From: Knoellia sp. S7-12
GTDB lineage: Bacteria > Actinomycetota > Actinomycetes > Actinomycetales > Dermatophilaceae
NCBI RefSeq assembly: GCF_040518285.1
Contig: NZ_CP155449.1
Coordinates: 1,240,001 to 1,304,000 of the forward strand
DNA length: 64,000 nucleotides
Reading direction: 5' to 3'
In this document: positions 34,717 through 42,628 of the stretch, piece by piece
How the letters are laid out: each line of letters opens with the position of its first letter
Position numbering within the stretch: the first letter of the stretch is position 1
Notes under the pieces: generated by a model
What the model was told of the DNA's origin: nothing
Database searches by the model: none
What the model saw: the letters and a program-made list of their open reading frames with translations, nothing else
Position numbers and translations under genes: made by a program

Positions 34717-34810
34717 CCAACTCAGTGGCTGACCCAACGAACGACCTGTCGAGCGATCCGTCGATCGACACGTGAGCACATGACCACACATCTGGATCCT
34801 TGGAGGAACC

Positions 34811-34942
34811 ATGTATCGCAGGCGAATGCAACAGGTTCGTCGCATCCTGCACGAGCGGAACGCGCACGAAGCGCAACGCCGTGCACAGGCGCACGTCGAG
34901 CGAGAACGAATGCTCGCCGAGGTCCGCATGATCGTGCGATGA
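34811..34942 (+). CDS. Small arginine-rich protein (43 aa)
   Basis: ATG 34811 follows GGAGG by five bases. The 43-residue product (MYRRRMQQVRRILHERNAHE at its start) is almost all helix-forming with 11 Arg and several Glu, pI very high. No family is recognised. A second short frame (MTDRFGAAPERW, 29 codons, 34939-35028) overlaps its stop as ATGA. It lies just downstream of whiB7, possibly cotranscribed. Confidence 0.45.
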   Translation: MYRRRMQQVRRILHERNAHEAQRRAQAHVERERMLAEVRMIVR

Positions 34943-35117
34943 CCGATCGATTCGGTGCCGCTCCCGAACGCTGGGGGCGGCGCCGTTTCATGTCCGGAGC
35001 TGGTTATGCCGTCCCTTCCATTCCGTGAGACGCCCCAGTTTCCGGGTGGACCCGGCCCTGGGGCCGTGGTTCGCTCTTCCCATGTCGTCGACCGCAGCCG
35101 CCCGGAATTCCCCGGTC
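34943..35117. other. Gap between the small protein and the cysteine leader
   Basis: Apart from the 29-codon frame noted with the small protein, I see no gene or clear promoter here; it must hold the promoter for the cysteine dioxygenase unit, but no convincing -10/-35 pair was found. Confidence 0.3.
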
Positions 35118-35156
35118 ATGCCCGCTGCCGTCATGTGCTGTCGCTGTTCCTGCTGA
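35118..35156 (+). CDS. Cysteine-rich leader peptide of the cysteine dioxygenase operon
   Basis: ATG 35118 opens MPAAVMCCRCSC and the inner ATG 35133 opens MCCRCSC, both ending at TGA 35154-35156. Four cysteines in seven codons is far from chance in a non-coding gap. Poly-cysteine leader frames are known cysteine-responsive attenuators of sulfur operons in mycobacteria. No Shine-Dalgarno is visible, so it may be leaderless. A 6-bp hairpin (35171-35176 with 35185-35190) lies between its stop and the operon. Confidence 0.6.
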   Translation: MPAAVMCCRCSC

Positions 35157-35227
35157 CCTCGCACAGCCTCGGTCGCCCCAAGCTGCGACCTCCACAGACG
35201 ACACCCCTTAAGAGACTTCTATGACCC

Positions 35228-35719
35228 TTGCACGTTCGGCGTCGGCCCTTCCCGGCGTCAACACTTTCACCCCGGTCCCAGCTTCTGCGCGTGGCGCGGC
35301 TCTTCGCCGCCGACCCGGACCTTCCTGACCTGCTCCCGGTTCGCGCCGAGGATCCGGGGGGCCGGCGCTGGCACCAGCTCGCCGAGACCCACCATCTGCA
35401 GCTCTGGCTCATCGAATGGCCACCCGGCGCGAGCACCGGCTTTCACGACCACGCTGGATCGCGGGGCGCGTTCACGACGGTGCGGGGAGAGCTCACCGAG
35501 CGACAGGTCGTCCAGAAGGCCCTGCACACGCGGGTGCTGCCTGCGGGCGAGGGTCGGGCGTTCGGTGCCAACCACCTTCATGACGTCGTCAACAACGGCA
35601 CCGAAGCCGCTCTGAGCGTCCACGCCTACTCGCCGCGACTCGACCAGATGACGCACTACGACCTCGTCGAGGGTGTCCTCGTCCCGGCTGGCGTCGAGCA
35701 GCGAGGTGAGAACTGGTGA
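35228..35719 (+). CDS. Cysteine dioxygenase family protein, 5' end apparently frameshifted
   Basis: A cupin-fold iron dioxygenase that oxidises cysteine to its sulfinic acid. The metal His pair is in FHDHAGSRGAFTTV, and the third ligand is in NHLHDVVNNG, followed by the conserved HAYSPRL. The open frame begins at a TTG (35228), with GTG 35288 as an alternative. A neighbouring frame from ATG 35221 reads MTLARSASALPGVNTFTP, after which SQLLRVARLFAAD continues in this frame: one extra G near 35275 seems to split the natural N-terminus. The stop overlaps the rhodanese GTG (GTGA). Confidence 0.8.
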   Translation: MHVRRRPFPASTLSPRSQLLRVARLFAADPDLPDLLPVRAEDPGGRRWHQLAETHHLQLWLIEWPPGASTGFHDHAGSRGAFTTVRGELTERQVVQKALHTRVLPAGEGRAFGANHLHDVVNNGTEAALSVHAYSPRLDQMTHYDLVEGVLVPAGVEQRGENW

Positions 35720-36129
35720 GCGGCAACGGAATTGAGGAGTTGCTTGCACAGGCTCGCTCGCGTCTCGATCGGTTGTCTGCGCGCGATGCCTGGCGTGAGG
35801 TGCGCTCCGGTGCAGCGTGGCTCGTCGACATCCGTCCGGCGGCACAGCGCGCCGACGAGGGCGAGGTCGCTCCCGGTCTCGCGCCTCGCGTGATCGAGCG
35901 AAACGTTCTGGAGTGGCGCTTCGACCCGCGACAGGACGCCGTGCTTCCGGGTGTCGACTTCGACACTCGCGTCATCGTCATGTGTCAGGAGGGCTACACG
36001 TCGAGCCTTGCTGCTGATGCGTTGCGCTCACTCGGGTTGTCACACGCAACCGACCTCGTCGGTGGGTTCGCGGCGTGGCGAGGTGAGGGTCTGCCCATCG
36101 GCCGTCCAGCCCGCCAGCTGGGGTCGTAG
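35716..36129 (+). CDS. Rhodanese-domain sulfurtransferase
   Basis: A 137-residue single rhodanese domain: VDIRPAAQRADEGEVA is the first conserved motif, and the active-site loop VMCQEGYTSS holds the persulfide Cys. It is translationally coupled to cysteine dioxygenase, so it probably deals with sulfane sulfur arising from cysteine breakdown. GTG start in the GTGA overlap. Confidence 0.88.
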   Translation: MSGNGIEELLAQARSRLDRLSARDAWREVRSGAAWLVDIRPAAQRADEGEVAPGLAPRVIERNVLEWRFDPRQDAVLPGVDFDTRVIVMCQEGYTSSLAADALRSLGLSHATDLVGGFAAWRGEGLPIGRPARQLGS

Positions 36130-36197
36130 GCAGACCCCTCGGTTCTTGCACCGCGCGACCCTTGGGGCGCTGTCGGGTCGTGCGGCAGGATGGACGC

Positions 36198-36776
36198 ATG
36201 GCCAACCAGATCCGTATCGCCCAGGACGAGGTTGCCGACGAGGTGCTGTCCAACGACTCGTTCGCCCTGCTCACGGGCATGCTGCTCGATCAACAATTCC
36301 CCATGGAGCGAGCCTTCGCCGGACCGGCCAAGGTGCTCGAGCGCTTCGGCACCCTTGATCCGGCTGCCCTCGCGGCGGCCGAACCGGAGTCCTTCGCTGA
36401 CCTGTGCTCGACTCCGCCGGCCGTCCACCGCTACGGGCGCTCGATGGCCGGCCGCATCCAGGCGCTCGCGACCGTCGTGCGTGACGACTACGACGGCGAC
36501 GCGAGCCGCATCTGGGCCGACGCGACGACCGGCGACGAGCTCTTCAGGCGGGTCAAGAAGCTCCCCGGCTTCGGCGACCAGAAGGCCAGGATCTTTGTCG
36601 CGCTGCTGGCCAAGCAACTCGGTGTGCGCCCTGAGGGCTGGGACAAGGCTGCCGGCGCCTACTCGGAGGAGGGCAGCTTCCGCTCCGTGGCCGATGTCGT
36701 CGATGCCGACTCGCTACAGAAGGTGCGCGACTTCAAGAAGGCGACCAAGGCGGCGGCCAAGGCCGGCAAGGACTGA
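36198..36776 (+). CDS. HhH-GPD-type base-excision DNA repair protein
   Basis: A 192-residue glycosylase-like protein. The helix-hairpin-helix LPGFGDQKARIFVALLAKQL (about 131-150) is the DNA-binding turn; the N-terminal LLTGMLLDQQFPMERAF is the family helix. The catalytic Asp of the GPD loop is not obvious. A -10-like CAGGAT lies 6 nt before ATG 36198. It probably excises damaged bases; the lesion is unknown. Confidence 0.82.
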   Translation: MANQIRIAQDEVADEVLSNDSFALLTGMLLDQQFPMERAFAGPAKVLERFGTLDPAALAAAEPESFADLCSTPPAVHRYGRSMAGRIQALATVVRDDYDGDASRIWADATTGDELFRRVKKLPGFGDQKARIFVALLAKQLGVRPEGWDKAAGAYSEEGSFRSVADVVDADSLQKVRDFKKATKAAAKAGKD

Positions 36777-36798
36777 GCCGCACGGCGCGACGCAGCCA

Positions 36799-36830
36799 CA
36801 CGGCATGCCCAAGAGAACGGCACATGCCGT
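36799..36830. terminator. Inverted repeat between convergent genes
   Basis: ACGGCATG (36800-36807) pairs with CATGCCGT (36823-36830) between the HhH-GPD and AarF-like stops; a variant of the recurrent GGCATAC word. Confidence 0.45.
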
Positions 36831-36834
36831 TCGC

Positions 36835-38169
36835 TCAGTTCGGTGGCGGGACGGCGTCCTCGTCGATCCCGGGCACGTGGGCGAAAACGAGGTCGCGCAT
36901 CGGCACGGTGCCACCGATCTGGCAGAGCACGCCGATGCTGCCCAGCCACACCCGGTGGATGAGCAGGTAGTCGGGTGGCAGGTTGAACTTCAGCCCGACG
37001 AGGAACCGCTCACGGCGTGGGTCCTGGATCGTTGCCGAGACCGAGCGCAACCAGCTGCGGCTGAACGTGAAGTTTGCGTGCTGGAACGGTTCCACGAACG
37101 TGCGCAAGTAGTTCAGAAGGGCAGCATCGGAGACCTCGACACCGGGACGGATGAAGCCTGCGCGCCGCAGCGTGGCACCCAGGGCTGCTTCGTCTGCGGC
37201 GAGGATGTGCGTGATGATCTCGCCCATGTCCGCTGGCATGCCGTGGGGCAGCCGGTTCACCGCGCCGAAGTCGAGGACGCCCAGCCGCCCGTCAGACGTG
37301 ATCCGGAAGTTGCCCGGGTGCGGGTCGGCATGGAGGAGGCTGGCCCGGTTGGGGCCCCGCAGCAGGAACTCGAGGTAGAGGCCGGCTGCCTGGTCGCGCT
37401 CGGCGGGTGTGCCGTCGGCGATGACCTGGGACAGCGGACGCCCCTGCACCCACTCGGAGACGATGACCTGGTCGGAGTGGGCGAGCACGTCGGGGACGAA
37501 GACGTCGTCATCGTCGCGGAACGCCTTGGCAAAGACCTTCTGGTGCGTCGCCTCAAGGTCGTAGTCGAGCTCCTCGCTCATCCGGTCGCGCACCTCGTCG
37601 AGGATCGGGCCCATGGCGATGCCCGGGATCCACGCCCCAGCGAGGCGGGCAACGCGCGACAGTTGCGTGATGTCGGACAGGAGGGCTGCCCCGGCTCCGG
37701 GGTACTGCACCTTGACTGCCACCTCGCGCCCGTCGCGCCACACGGCACGGTGGACTTGGCCAATGGAGGCCGCTGCGACGGGGAGGTCTTCGAATGATTG
37801 GAACTTGGCGGTGCGCCATCGGGGTCCGAGCTGCTCAGCAAGGATCGCGTGCACCCGCTCGACCGCCATGGGCGGCGCGGCTTCCTGGAGCTTGGTCAAG
37901 GTGGCCCGATAAGGGCCCGCGAGCTCCTCGGGCATCGCGGCCTCCATGACCGAGAGGGCCTGCCCGAACTTCATGGCGCCGCCCTTGAGTTCGCCGAGGA
38001 CGGCGAAGAGCTGCTCGGCGGTGCGGGTCTGGAGTTCGGCGGCAATGACCTCGGCGGGCGCCCCTCCCACTCGCCGCCCGAGGCCCACCGCCGCGCGGCC
38101 AGCGTGGCCGAGGGGCAGGCCCACGAGCTTGGCAGTGCGTGTCAGAGATCGTCGGGGGATGTCGCTCAC
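36835..38169 (-). CDS. AarF/ABC1/UbiB-family kinase-like protein
   Basis: A 444-residue ABC1 atypical kinase. The family-specific KGGAMKFGQALSVMEAAMPEE (about 60-82, the KxGQ motif) is followed by AAASIGQVHRA, VAVKVQYPG (ATP lysine), EELDYDLEA, HADPHPGNF (catalytic Asp) and LDFGAV. It corresponds to Rv3197 beside whiB7, a protein linked to macrolide resistance. UbiB homologues handle quinone lipids; actinobacterial function is less certain. Its GTG overlaps the stop of the upstream gene (GTGA), forming a coupled pair. Confidence 0.9.
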   Translation of the reverse strand: MSDIPRRSLTRTAKLVGLPLGHAGRAAVGLGRRVGGAPAEVIAAELQTRTAEQLFAVLGELKGGAMKFGQALSVMEAAMPEELAGPYRATLTKLQEAAPPMAVERVHAILAEQLGPRWRTAKFQSFEDLPVAAASIGQVHRAVWRDGREVAVKVQYPGAGAALLSDITQLSRVARLAGAWIPGIAMGPILDEVRDRMSEELDYDLEATHQKVFAKAFRDDDDVFVPDVLAHSDQVIVSEWVQGRPLSQVIADGTPAERDQAAGLYLEFLLRGPNRASLLHADPHPGNFRITSDGRLGVLDFGAVNRLPHGMPADMGEIITHILAADEAALGATLRRAGFIRPGVEVSDAALLNYLRTFVEPFQHANFTFSRSWLRSVSATIQDPRRERFLVGLKFNLPPDYLLIHRVWLGSIGVLCQIGGTVPMRDLVFAHVPGIDEDAVPPPN

Positions 38170-38777
38170 CCGACCATTGTGTCCTGACTGCCTTGGGGCC
38201 ATGCCCCGGATCCCGAGGCAGAGCAGGTGGCGCACATCGGGTGTCGGCCCCAGTGTCGGTGGGTGACGCTCGGCCCCTCGACCTCGAGCTCGGTCGAGAC
38301 GCCGCTGAGACGGGTCGCCCCGGCGACGGCCGCGAGGATGACGCTCGCCGTCACGGCAGCCGTGAGGACACCGAGGCCACCGGAAGGCAGAGCCACGGAG
38401 TCGAGGGTGAATCGGCCGAGGGGAAGGGCTCCCACGGCATCGAGGTCGTGGGCGGTGAGGGCGTGGCAGCGCCAGCAGGCTCCCGACCCGGGGACGATGA
38501 GTGGCCCCACCACAGCGCTGGCTCCGTCGCACGTCACGGGCAGGTGGATGACGCCGTGGCGATGCCATGGAGCGGTCGCCTCGACGGTGACGGTCCGGTG
38601 GCCGACCAGGATGACGGCGGCCGGACGTTCACGCGGGCTGAGCCCGACGAGGGCCTCGGCGGCATCAGCTGCGAACGGACCGCCGTGCACCCGCGCTGCG
38701 CCAGCCAGGCGCAGCTGACGGCAGATCTCGTCCGGAAGGCCACCACGACCGTCCACGACGATTGCCGGCTGGACCAT
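38166..38777 (-). CDS. ThiF-like/cyclodehydratase-domain protein
   Basis: A 203-residue protein resembling the small cyclodehydratase-like (TOMM precursor-binding/ThiF-like) proteins common beside the AarF-like gene in actinobacteria. Zinc-type cysteine pairs are CWRC (near residue 111) and CATC near the C-terminus, separated by a hydrophobic Rossmann-like stretch. It has no ATP loop of an E1 enzyme, and no bacteriocin precursor or modifying gene is near. GGGAGG precedes ATG 38777. It could be a scaffold for the kinase-like partner; this is inference. Confidence 0.6.
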   Translation of the reverse strand: MVQPAIVVDGRGGLPDEICRQLRLAGAARVHGGPFAADAAEALVGLSPRERPAAVILVGHRTVTVEATAPWHRHGVIHLPVTCDGASAVVGPLIVPGSGACWRCHALTAHDLDAVGALPLGRFTLDSVALPSGGLGVLTAAVTASVILAAVAGATRLSGVSTELEVEGPSVTHRHWGRHPMCATCSASGSGAWPQGSQDTMVG

Positions 38778-38866
38778 GGATGCCTCCCGAGAATGTGTGG
38801 TCTGGACAATCTGGCACACGGCGGGCAACGGCCCGTTTCGTCATCCACAGGCCGGGGCAAAGCAGC

Positions 38867-38890
38867 GGCCCCCGGCGAGCACCGGGGGCC
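38867..38890 (-). terminator. Terminator of the DUF5679 gene
   Basis: GGCCCCCGG (38867-38875) pairs with CCGGGGGCC (38882-38890), 9 bp, 24 nt past the stop. Confidence 0.6.
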
Positions 38891-38913
38891 GTTGGAACGA
38901 GAAGGCGGGGCGG

Positions 38914-39075
38914 TCAGGCCTTGCCGAGGATGCGGTTGAGGTTGGTGCCGCAGACGGGGCACTTGCCCTTGGCCATGCGTCGGCCGTTGTCGGAGACGAC
39001 GACGTTGCCTTCGGCTTCGCGCTTCTCCTTGCACTTCACGCAGTAGAACTCGCCCTTGTAGGTCTCGTCAGCCAT
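38914..39075 (-). CDS. Small zinc-ribbon protein, DUF5679 type
   Basis: A 53-residue protein with two CxxC pairs: YCVKC (12-15) and CPVC (39-42), a rubredoxin/zinc-ribbon knuckle arrangement typical of DUF5679. ATG 39075 has AAGGAG six bases upstream. It is too short for many gene finders. Function unknown; possibly a ribosome- or nucleic-acid-associated ribbon. Confidence 0.85.
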   Translation of the reverse strand: MADETYKGEFYCVKCKEKREAEGNVVVSDNGRRMAKGKCPVCGTNLNRILGKA

Positions 39076-39336
39076 TGCAACTCCTTGGTCGTGGTGCCGC
39101 TGTGAGCGGCGAGGACTCTTTCACCCTAGACCGACTGAGCACGAATTCGTGCTGTGCCACGCTCAGCCGCGGCGCGTGGCACAGCAGCCTTCATGCCGCG
39201 AATCTGCCCCATTGTTCACACTGGTCACCTGAGTCTCAGTAGTCACCCTGGCGTCGCGCGGCGGGTCGCACGAAGGATTGCGCGGTCGCGGCCGACACCC
39301 ACGCGGGGGCTCTCGGACAATGTCGGCGCTCTGGCC

Positions 39337-39342
39337 TAACGT
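39337..39342 (+). promoter_or_regulatory. Leaderless -10 (TAACGT) for the YgjP-like gene
   Basis: TAACGT ends 7 nt before GTG 39350. Confidence 0.5.
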
Positions 39343-39349
39343 GGAAGGC

Positions 39350-39910
39350 GTGAGCACCGAGGACGTTGAGGTCCGGCGCAGCGCGCGACGTCGACGCACA
39401 GTCAGCGCCCGTCGCGAGAACGGTCGTGTCGTCGTGCTCATCCCCGCGTCCATGTCTCGCGCCGACGAGCGGGTCTGGGTGGCCCGCATGCTCGACAAGC
39501 TCAAGGCCGGTGAGCGGCGTCGGCGTCCGAGCGACAAGGACCTCATGGCGCGTGCCACCGATCTCTCCGGGCGCTACCTCGGTGGGCACGCACGACCGCG
39601 AAGCATCCGTTGGGTCTCCAACCAGCGTTCGCGCTGGGGCAGCTGCACGCCCGCCGACGGCTCGATCCGGCTGTCCGACCGGTTGCAGGACATGCCGAAC
39701 TACGTCGTCGACTACGTCATCCTCCATGAGCTCGCGCATCTGCTCGTGGCTGGGCACAACCGTGACTTCTGGACCCTGCTGCGGTCCTATCCCAAGCTCG
39801 AGCGCGCGCGGGGTTTCCTCGACGGGGTGGCGCTCGCCAAGGGGATCGACATCGCTGATGACGCCGACGAGGACCTGGGCGTGGAGGACGCCGAGGGCGC
39901 CTCCGCCTGA
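39350..39910 (+). CDS. YgjP-like zinc metallopeptidase (DUF45/M48)
   Basis: A 186-residue protein with the zincin motif HELAHLLVAGH (HExxH plus third His) near residues 128-138, preceded by SRWGSCTPADGSIRLSDRL, the family's SRWGSC signature. The first part (RRSARRRRTVSARR) is the basic beta-rich region usual for YgjP. Substrate unknown. The C-terminus is Asp/Glu-rich. GTG start, probably leaderless. Confidence 0.88.
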   Translation: MSTEDVEVRRSARRRRTVSARRENGRVVVLIPASMSRADERVWVARMLDKLKAGERRRRPSDKDLMARATDLSGRYLGGHARPRSIRWVSNQRSRWGSCTPADGSIRLSDRLQDMPNYVVDYVILHELAHLLVAGHNRDFWTLLRSYPKLERARGFLDGVALAKGIDIADDADEDLGVEDAEGASA

Positions 39911-39912
39911 GC

Positions 39913-39957
39913 CAGTTCAGCGTCGCTCAGTTCAGCGTCGCTCAGTTCAGCGTCATT
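39913..39957. repeat. Three tandem 15-bp repeats
   Basis: CAGTTCAGCGTCGCT occurs three times in a row (39913-39927, 39928-39942, 39943-39957, the last with two changes) in the gap between two convergent gene ends. Confidence 0.8.
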
Positions 39958-39961
39958 CAGA

Positions 39962-40567
39962 TCAGTGGTGCAGTGCCTGTCGAGCTGCGTCGACGAGCGC
40001 GGTGAGTTCGGTGCGCGTGCCCTCGGGCAGGGCGTCGGCCGGCCACCACGCGACATCGAGGGACTCCTCACTGGTCGCCGGACGGACAGCCGGGTCGACG
40101 ACGGCGGCGTAGCGCACGTCGAGGTGCTCACGGCATCGACCGAAGTCACCGTGCAGCCGGTGCTGGTTGAGCTGCACGATGGTGGGTTCCGGCGTGACAG
40201 AAGGGATCCCGGACTCTTCACGACCCTCGCGTATCGCGGCGGCATACAGGCTCGTGTCGTCGACCTCGAGGTGACCGCCGAACTGGAACCACTGCTTCGC
40301 CCGGCGGTGGTGCGTCAGCAACACCTGTCCGCCGTCGGGGCTGATGACGAGACAGCTGGCGGTGAGGTGGGCCGGCGGCCCGGCCTTCGCGACGCCGTCC
40401 GGGTGCCGCTGGAGATGATCGAGGTATGCCGCCCGCAACCGTTCCTGTGACGCGTCCGGTGCGCTCCACCCGGCCAAGGTCGTGGTCGCCTCGGCGTGCA
40501 GGTGCGCAAAGGCGTGCGCGACCGCAGCGTCGGCGGTGTCGGTGTCAGTGCCGGTCCGCTCGGTCAC
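39962..40567 (-). CDS. Nudix hydrolase
   Basis: A 201-residue Nudix protein. The box is FGGHLEVDDTSLYAAAIREG followed by REESGI, with an ordinary GxxxxxExxE pattern slightly altered at the start. LTASCLVISPDGGQVLLTHH is the entry strand. The N-terminal 60 residues are helical. Substrate unknown. GTG 40567 overlaps the upstream stop (GTGA), so it is coupled to the zincin-like gene. Confidence 0.82.
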   Translation of the reverse strand: MTERTGTDTDTADAAVAHAFAHLHAEATTTLAGWSAPDASQERLRAAYLDHLQRHPDGVAKAGPPAHLTASCLVISPDGGQVLLTHHRRAKQWFQFGGHLEVDDTSLYAAAIREGREESGIPSVTPEPTIVQLNQHRLHGDFGRCREHLDVRYAAVVDPAVRPATSEESLDVAWWPADALPEGTRTELTALVDAARQALHH

Positions 40568-42084
40568 GGGGCGGGCGGTCGATCCGCCGCAGGGCCTGAC
40601 TCGCCGGGCGAGCCACCGGAGGCATCCGGGCCCCCGGAGGTGTGAGGGCCGCCGGAGGTGCCTGAGTCGCCCGAACTGTCCGAGTCGCCCGAGTCGGCGC
40701 GCAGCAGCGCATCCAGCTCGGCATCGAACGAGTCGGCTCCTGCGGCTACGGCGTTCTGGCGCTCGACGTAGCCCAACGGGTCGTCGAGGTCCGCGGAGGC
40801 GGGGGCGACATCGGGGTGGGCCCACGCCGCGTCGCGCGCCTCGGCGCCACCCGAGGCCTCGAGTGCCGCGAAGAGGTTGGCGGCATCACGCAGGCGGCGC
40901 GGACGCAGCTCGAGCCCGACCAGGGCGGAGAACGTCTTCTCGGCTGGCCCGCCGCTGGCGCGACGACGGCGGACGGCTTCGCCCAGGGCGTCAGCCTGGG
41001 GGAGGTGCGACTTCACGGCGGCCGCGGTGACGACGTCGATCCAGCCCTCGATGAGGGCCAGGAGGGTCTCGAGGCGCGTCAATGCGGCCTTCTGTGCGTC
41101 GGACTGCTGCGGGGCAAACAGCCTTCCCGCGAGCGCCTGCTGCATCGCTTCGGGATCGGTCGGGTCGATGGAGCGCAGACCTTCCTCGATGGCCTCCGTG
41201 TCGATGGTCGTGTCGCGGGCATAGTCACGCACTGCTGAGAGCAGCTGCGGTGCGAGCCAGGGAACGGCGTGGAAGAGACGCGTCCGGGCGCTTTCACGCA
41301 CGGCGAGCAGGAGTCGGGCCTGGGGCTCGTCGATCTCAAGGCCCTGCGCGAAGGCAGTGATGGCCTGGGGCATCAGGATGACATCGGGGGCGGGGACGAG
41401 AGGAAGGGAGACCTCACCACCGGTGAGGATCTCGCCGGCGAGCGCGCCCACCGCCTGGCCGAGCTGGACCGAGAACATCGAGCCCTGCATGCGCTTCAGC
41501 ATCGGGCCCATCTGGCTCATCACTTCTGCCGGATTGGTCCCAGGGGGGACCATACCTTCGGGCAACCCGCCCTCGCCCAGATCGCCAAGCTGTTTGGTGA
41601 GGGCGTTGCCCATCGCGTCACTGACGCCGACGGCGATTGGGTCGACGAGCTCGCACCAGACGGGAAGGGTCGCCTCGACCCACTCGGCGCGGCTCCATGC
41701 GCGACCGGTGAGACCGGAGTGATCGAGGTCGGTGACAGCGTCAAGCCAGAGATTGGCGACGTCGACGGCCTGTCGTGCCTCCGCCGATGCAGCGGCGGAG
41801 ACGGTTGGATCGCCCTCTGCCGCAACGGTCTTGCGGGCGATGTCCGTGGCGACGGTGGCATCGACCGCTCCGGACTCGTCGGCTCCGGCAAACATCGCCT
41901 GCACCTGTCCGGCCACCATCTGCAACATCTCTGGGTCGACCTTGTCCAGACCCATGCCGCGCATCATCTCGACCATCTGGGGGTCGAGCTCACGACCGCC
42001 GGTGAGCCCTCTGAGAACCTGCTCGAGTTCCGGCGGAAGGCCCGTGTCCTCGGGCTCGTCGGGGAGGTCTTGCGAATCGGTCAC
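40564..42084 (-). CDS. Zincin-like protein (DUF2342 family)
   Basis: A 506-residue protein of the actinobacterial family annotated as zinc-dependent metalloprotease/hydrolase (Rv3195-like). Conserved stretches are MQGSMFSVQLGQAVGALAGE, FHAVPWLAPQLLSAVRDYAR and LETLLALIEGWIDVVTAAA. I see no HExxH in it, so the protease label rests on family assignment only. Low-complexity Ser/Gly/Pro tail of about 45 residues. GTG 42084 has AGGAG seven bases upstream. Divergent from moaE. Confidence 0.75.
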   Translation of the reverse strand: MTDSQDLPDEPEDTGLPPELEQVLRGLTGGRELDPQMVEMMRGMGLDKVDPEMLQMVAGQVQAMFAGADESGAVDATVATDIARKTVAAEGDPTVSAAASAEARQAVDVANLWLDAVTDLDHSGLTGRAWSRAEWVEATLPVWCELVDPIAVGVSDAMGNALTKQLGDLGEGGLPEGMVPPGTNPAEVMSQMGPMLKRMQGSMFSVQLGQAVGALAGEILTGGEVSLPLVPAPDVILMPQAITAFAQGLEIDEPQARLLLAVRESARTRLFHAVPWLAPQLLSAVRDYARDTTIDTEAIEEGLRSIDPTDPEAMQQALAGRLFAPQQSDAQKAALTRLETLLALIEGWIDVVTAAAVKSHLPQADALGEAVRRRRASGGPAEKTFSALVGLELRPRRLRDAANLFAALEASGGAEARDAAWAHPDVAPASADLDDPLGYVERQNAVAAGADSFDAELDALLRADSGDSDSSGDSGTSGGPHTSGGPDASGGSPGESGPAADRPPAP

Positions 42085-42172
42085 TGCTGGGCTCCTGTGG
42101 CGACGGTGAGAAGATGTGGTCTCATCAATACCCAACCACGGATGACCCGGGGATAGTTCCGAGGAGGAACGT

Positions 42173-42628
42173 GTGGAGCACGACGTGACGGGTGAGAGCT
42201 CGACGGCCGGCACGGTGTCCCTGGCGCAGATCCGCGAGGAGCCCCTCTCGGTCGACGAGGTCCTGTCGGCGGTCCAGGACCCCTCCTGCGGAGGCATCAC
42301 CGTGTTTGTCGGTGTCGTCCGCGACCATGACCGGGGTCAGGACGTCGCCTCGCTCGACTACTCCGTCCACCCCACCGCCCAGGCCCGCCTGACCGAGGTC
42401 GCCGGAGTCGTTGCGGCGAGATCTGGTGCCGTGCACCTGGCGGCCCTGCACCGCAGTGGGCATCTCGAGGTCGGTGACATGGCCGTTGTCGTGGCTGCCG
42501 CCGCGCCGCATCGTGACGCTGCCTTCGCGGCCTGCCGTGACCTCATCGACACGCTCAAGGCGGAGGTCCCGATCTGGAAGCATCAGCATCTCGGTGCCGG
42601 TGGCACCGAATGGGTGGGTATGCCGTGA
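42173..42628 (+). CDS. moaE: Molybdopterin synthase catalytic subunit
   Basis: A 151-residue MoaE: it inserts sulfur from MoaD-thiocarboxylate into precursor Z. GGITVFVGVVRDHDRG is the N-terminal signature; VPIWKHQHLGAGGTEWVG (about 131-148) contains the active-site Lys and the C-terminal binding strand. AGGAGG precedes GTG 42173. No moaD or other moa gene is adjacent. Its stop overlaps the next gene's GTG (GTGA). Confidence 0.93.
   Translation: MEHDVTGESSTAGTVSLAQIREEPLSVDEVLSAVQDPSCGGITVFVGVVRDHDRGQDVASLDYSVHPTAQARLTEVAGVVAARSGAVHLAALHRSGHLEVGDMAVVVAAAAPHRDAAFAACRDLIDTLKAEVPIWKHQHLGAGGTEWVGMP

Noticed and set aside
38166..38777. Bacteriocin (TOMM) biosynthesis cluster
   Set aside because: No precursor peptide, dehydrogenase, YcaO or export gene nearby.
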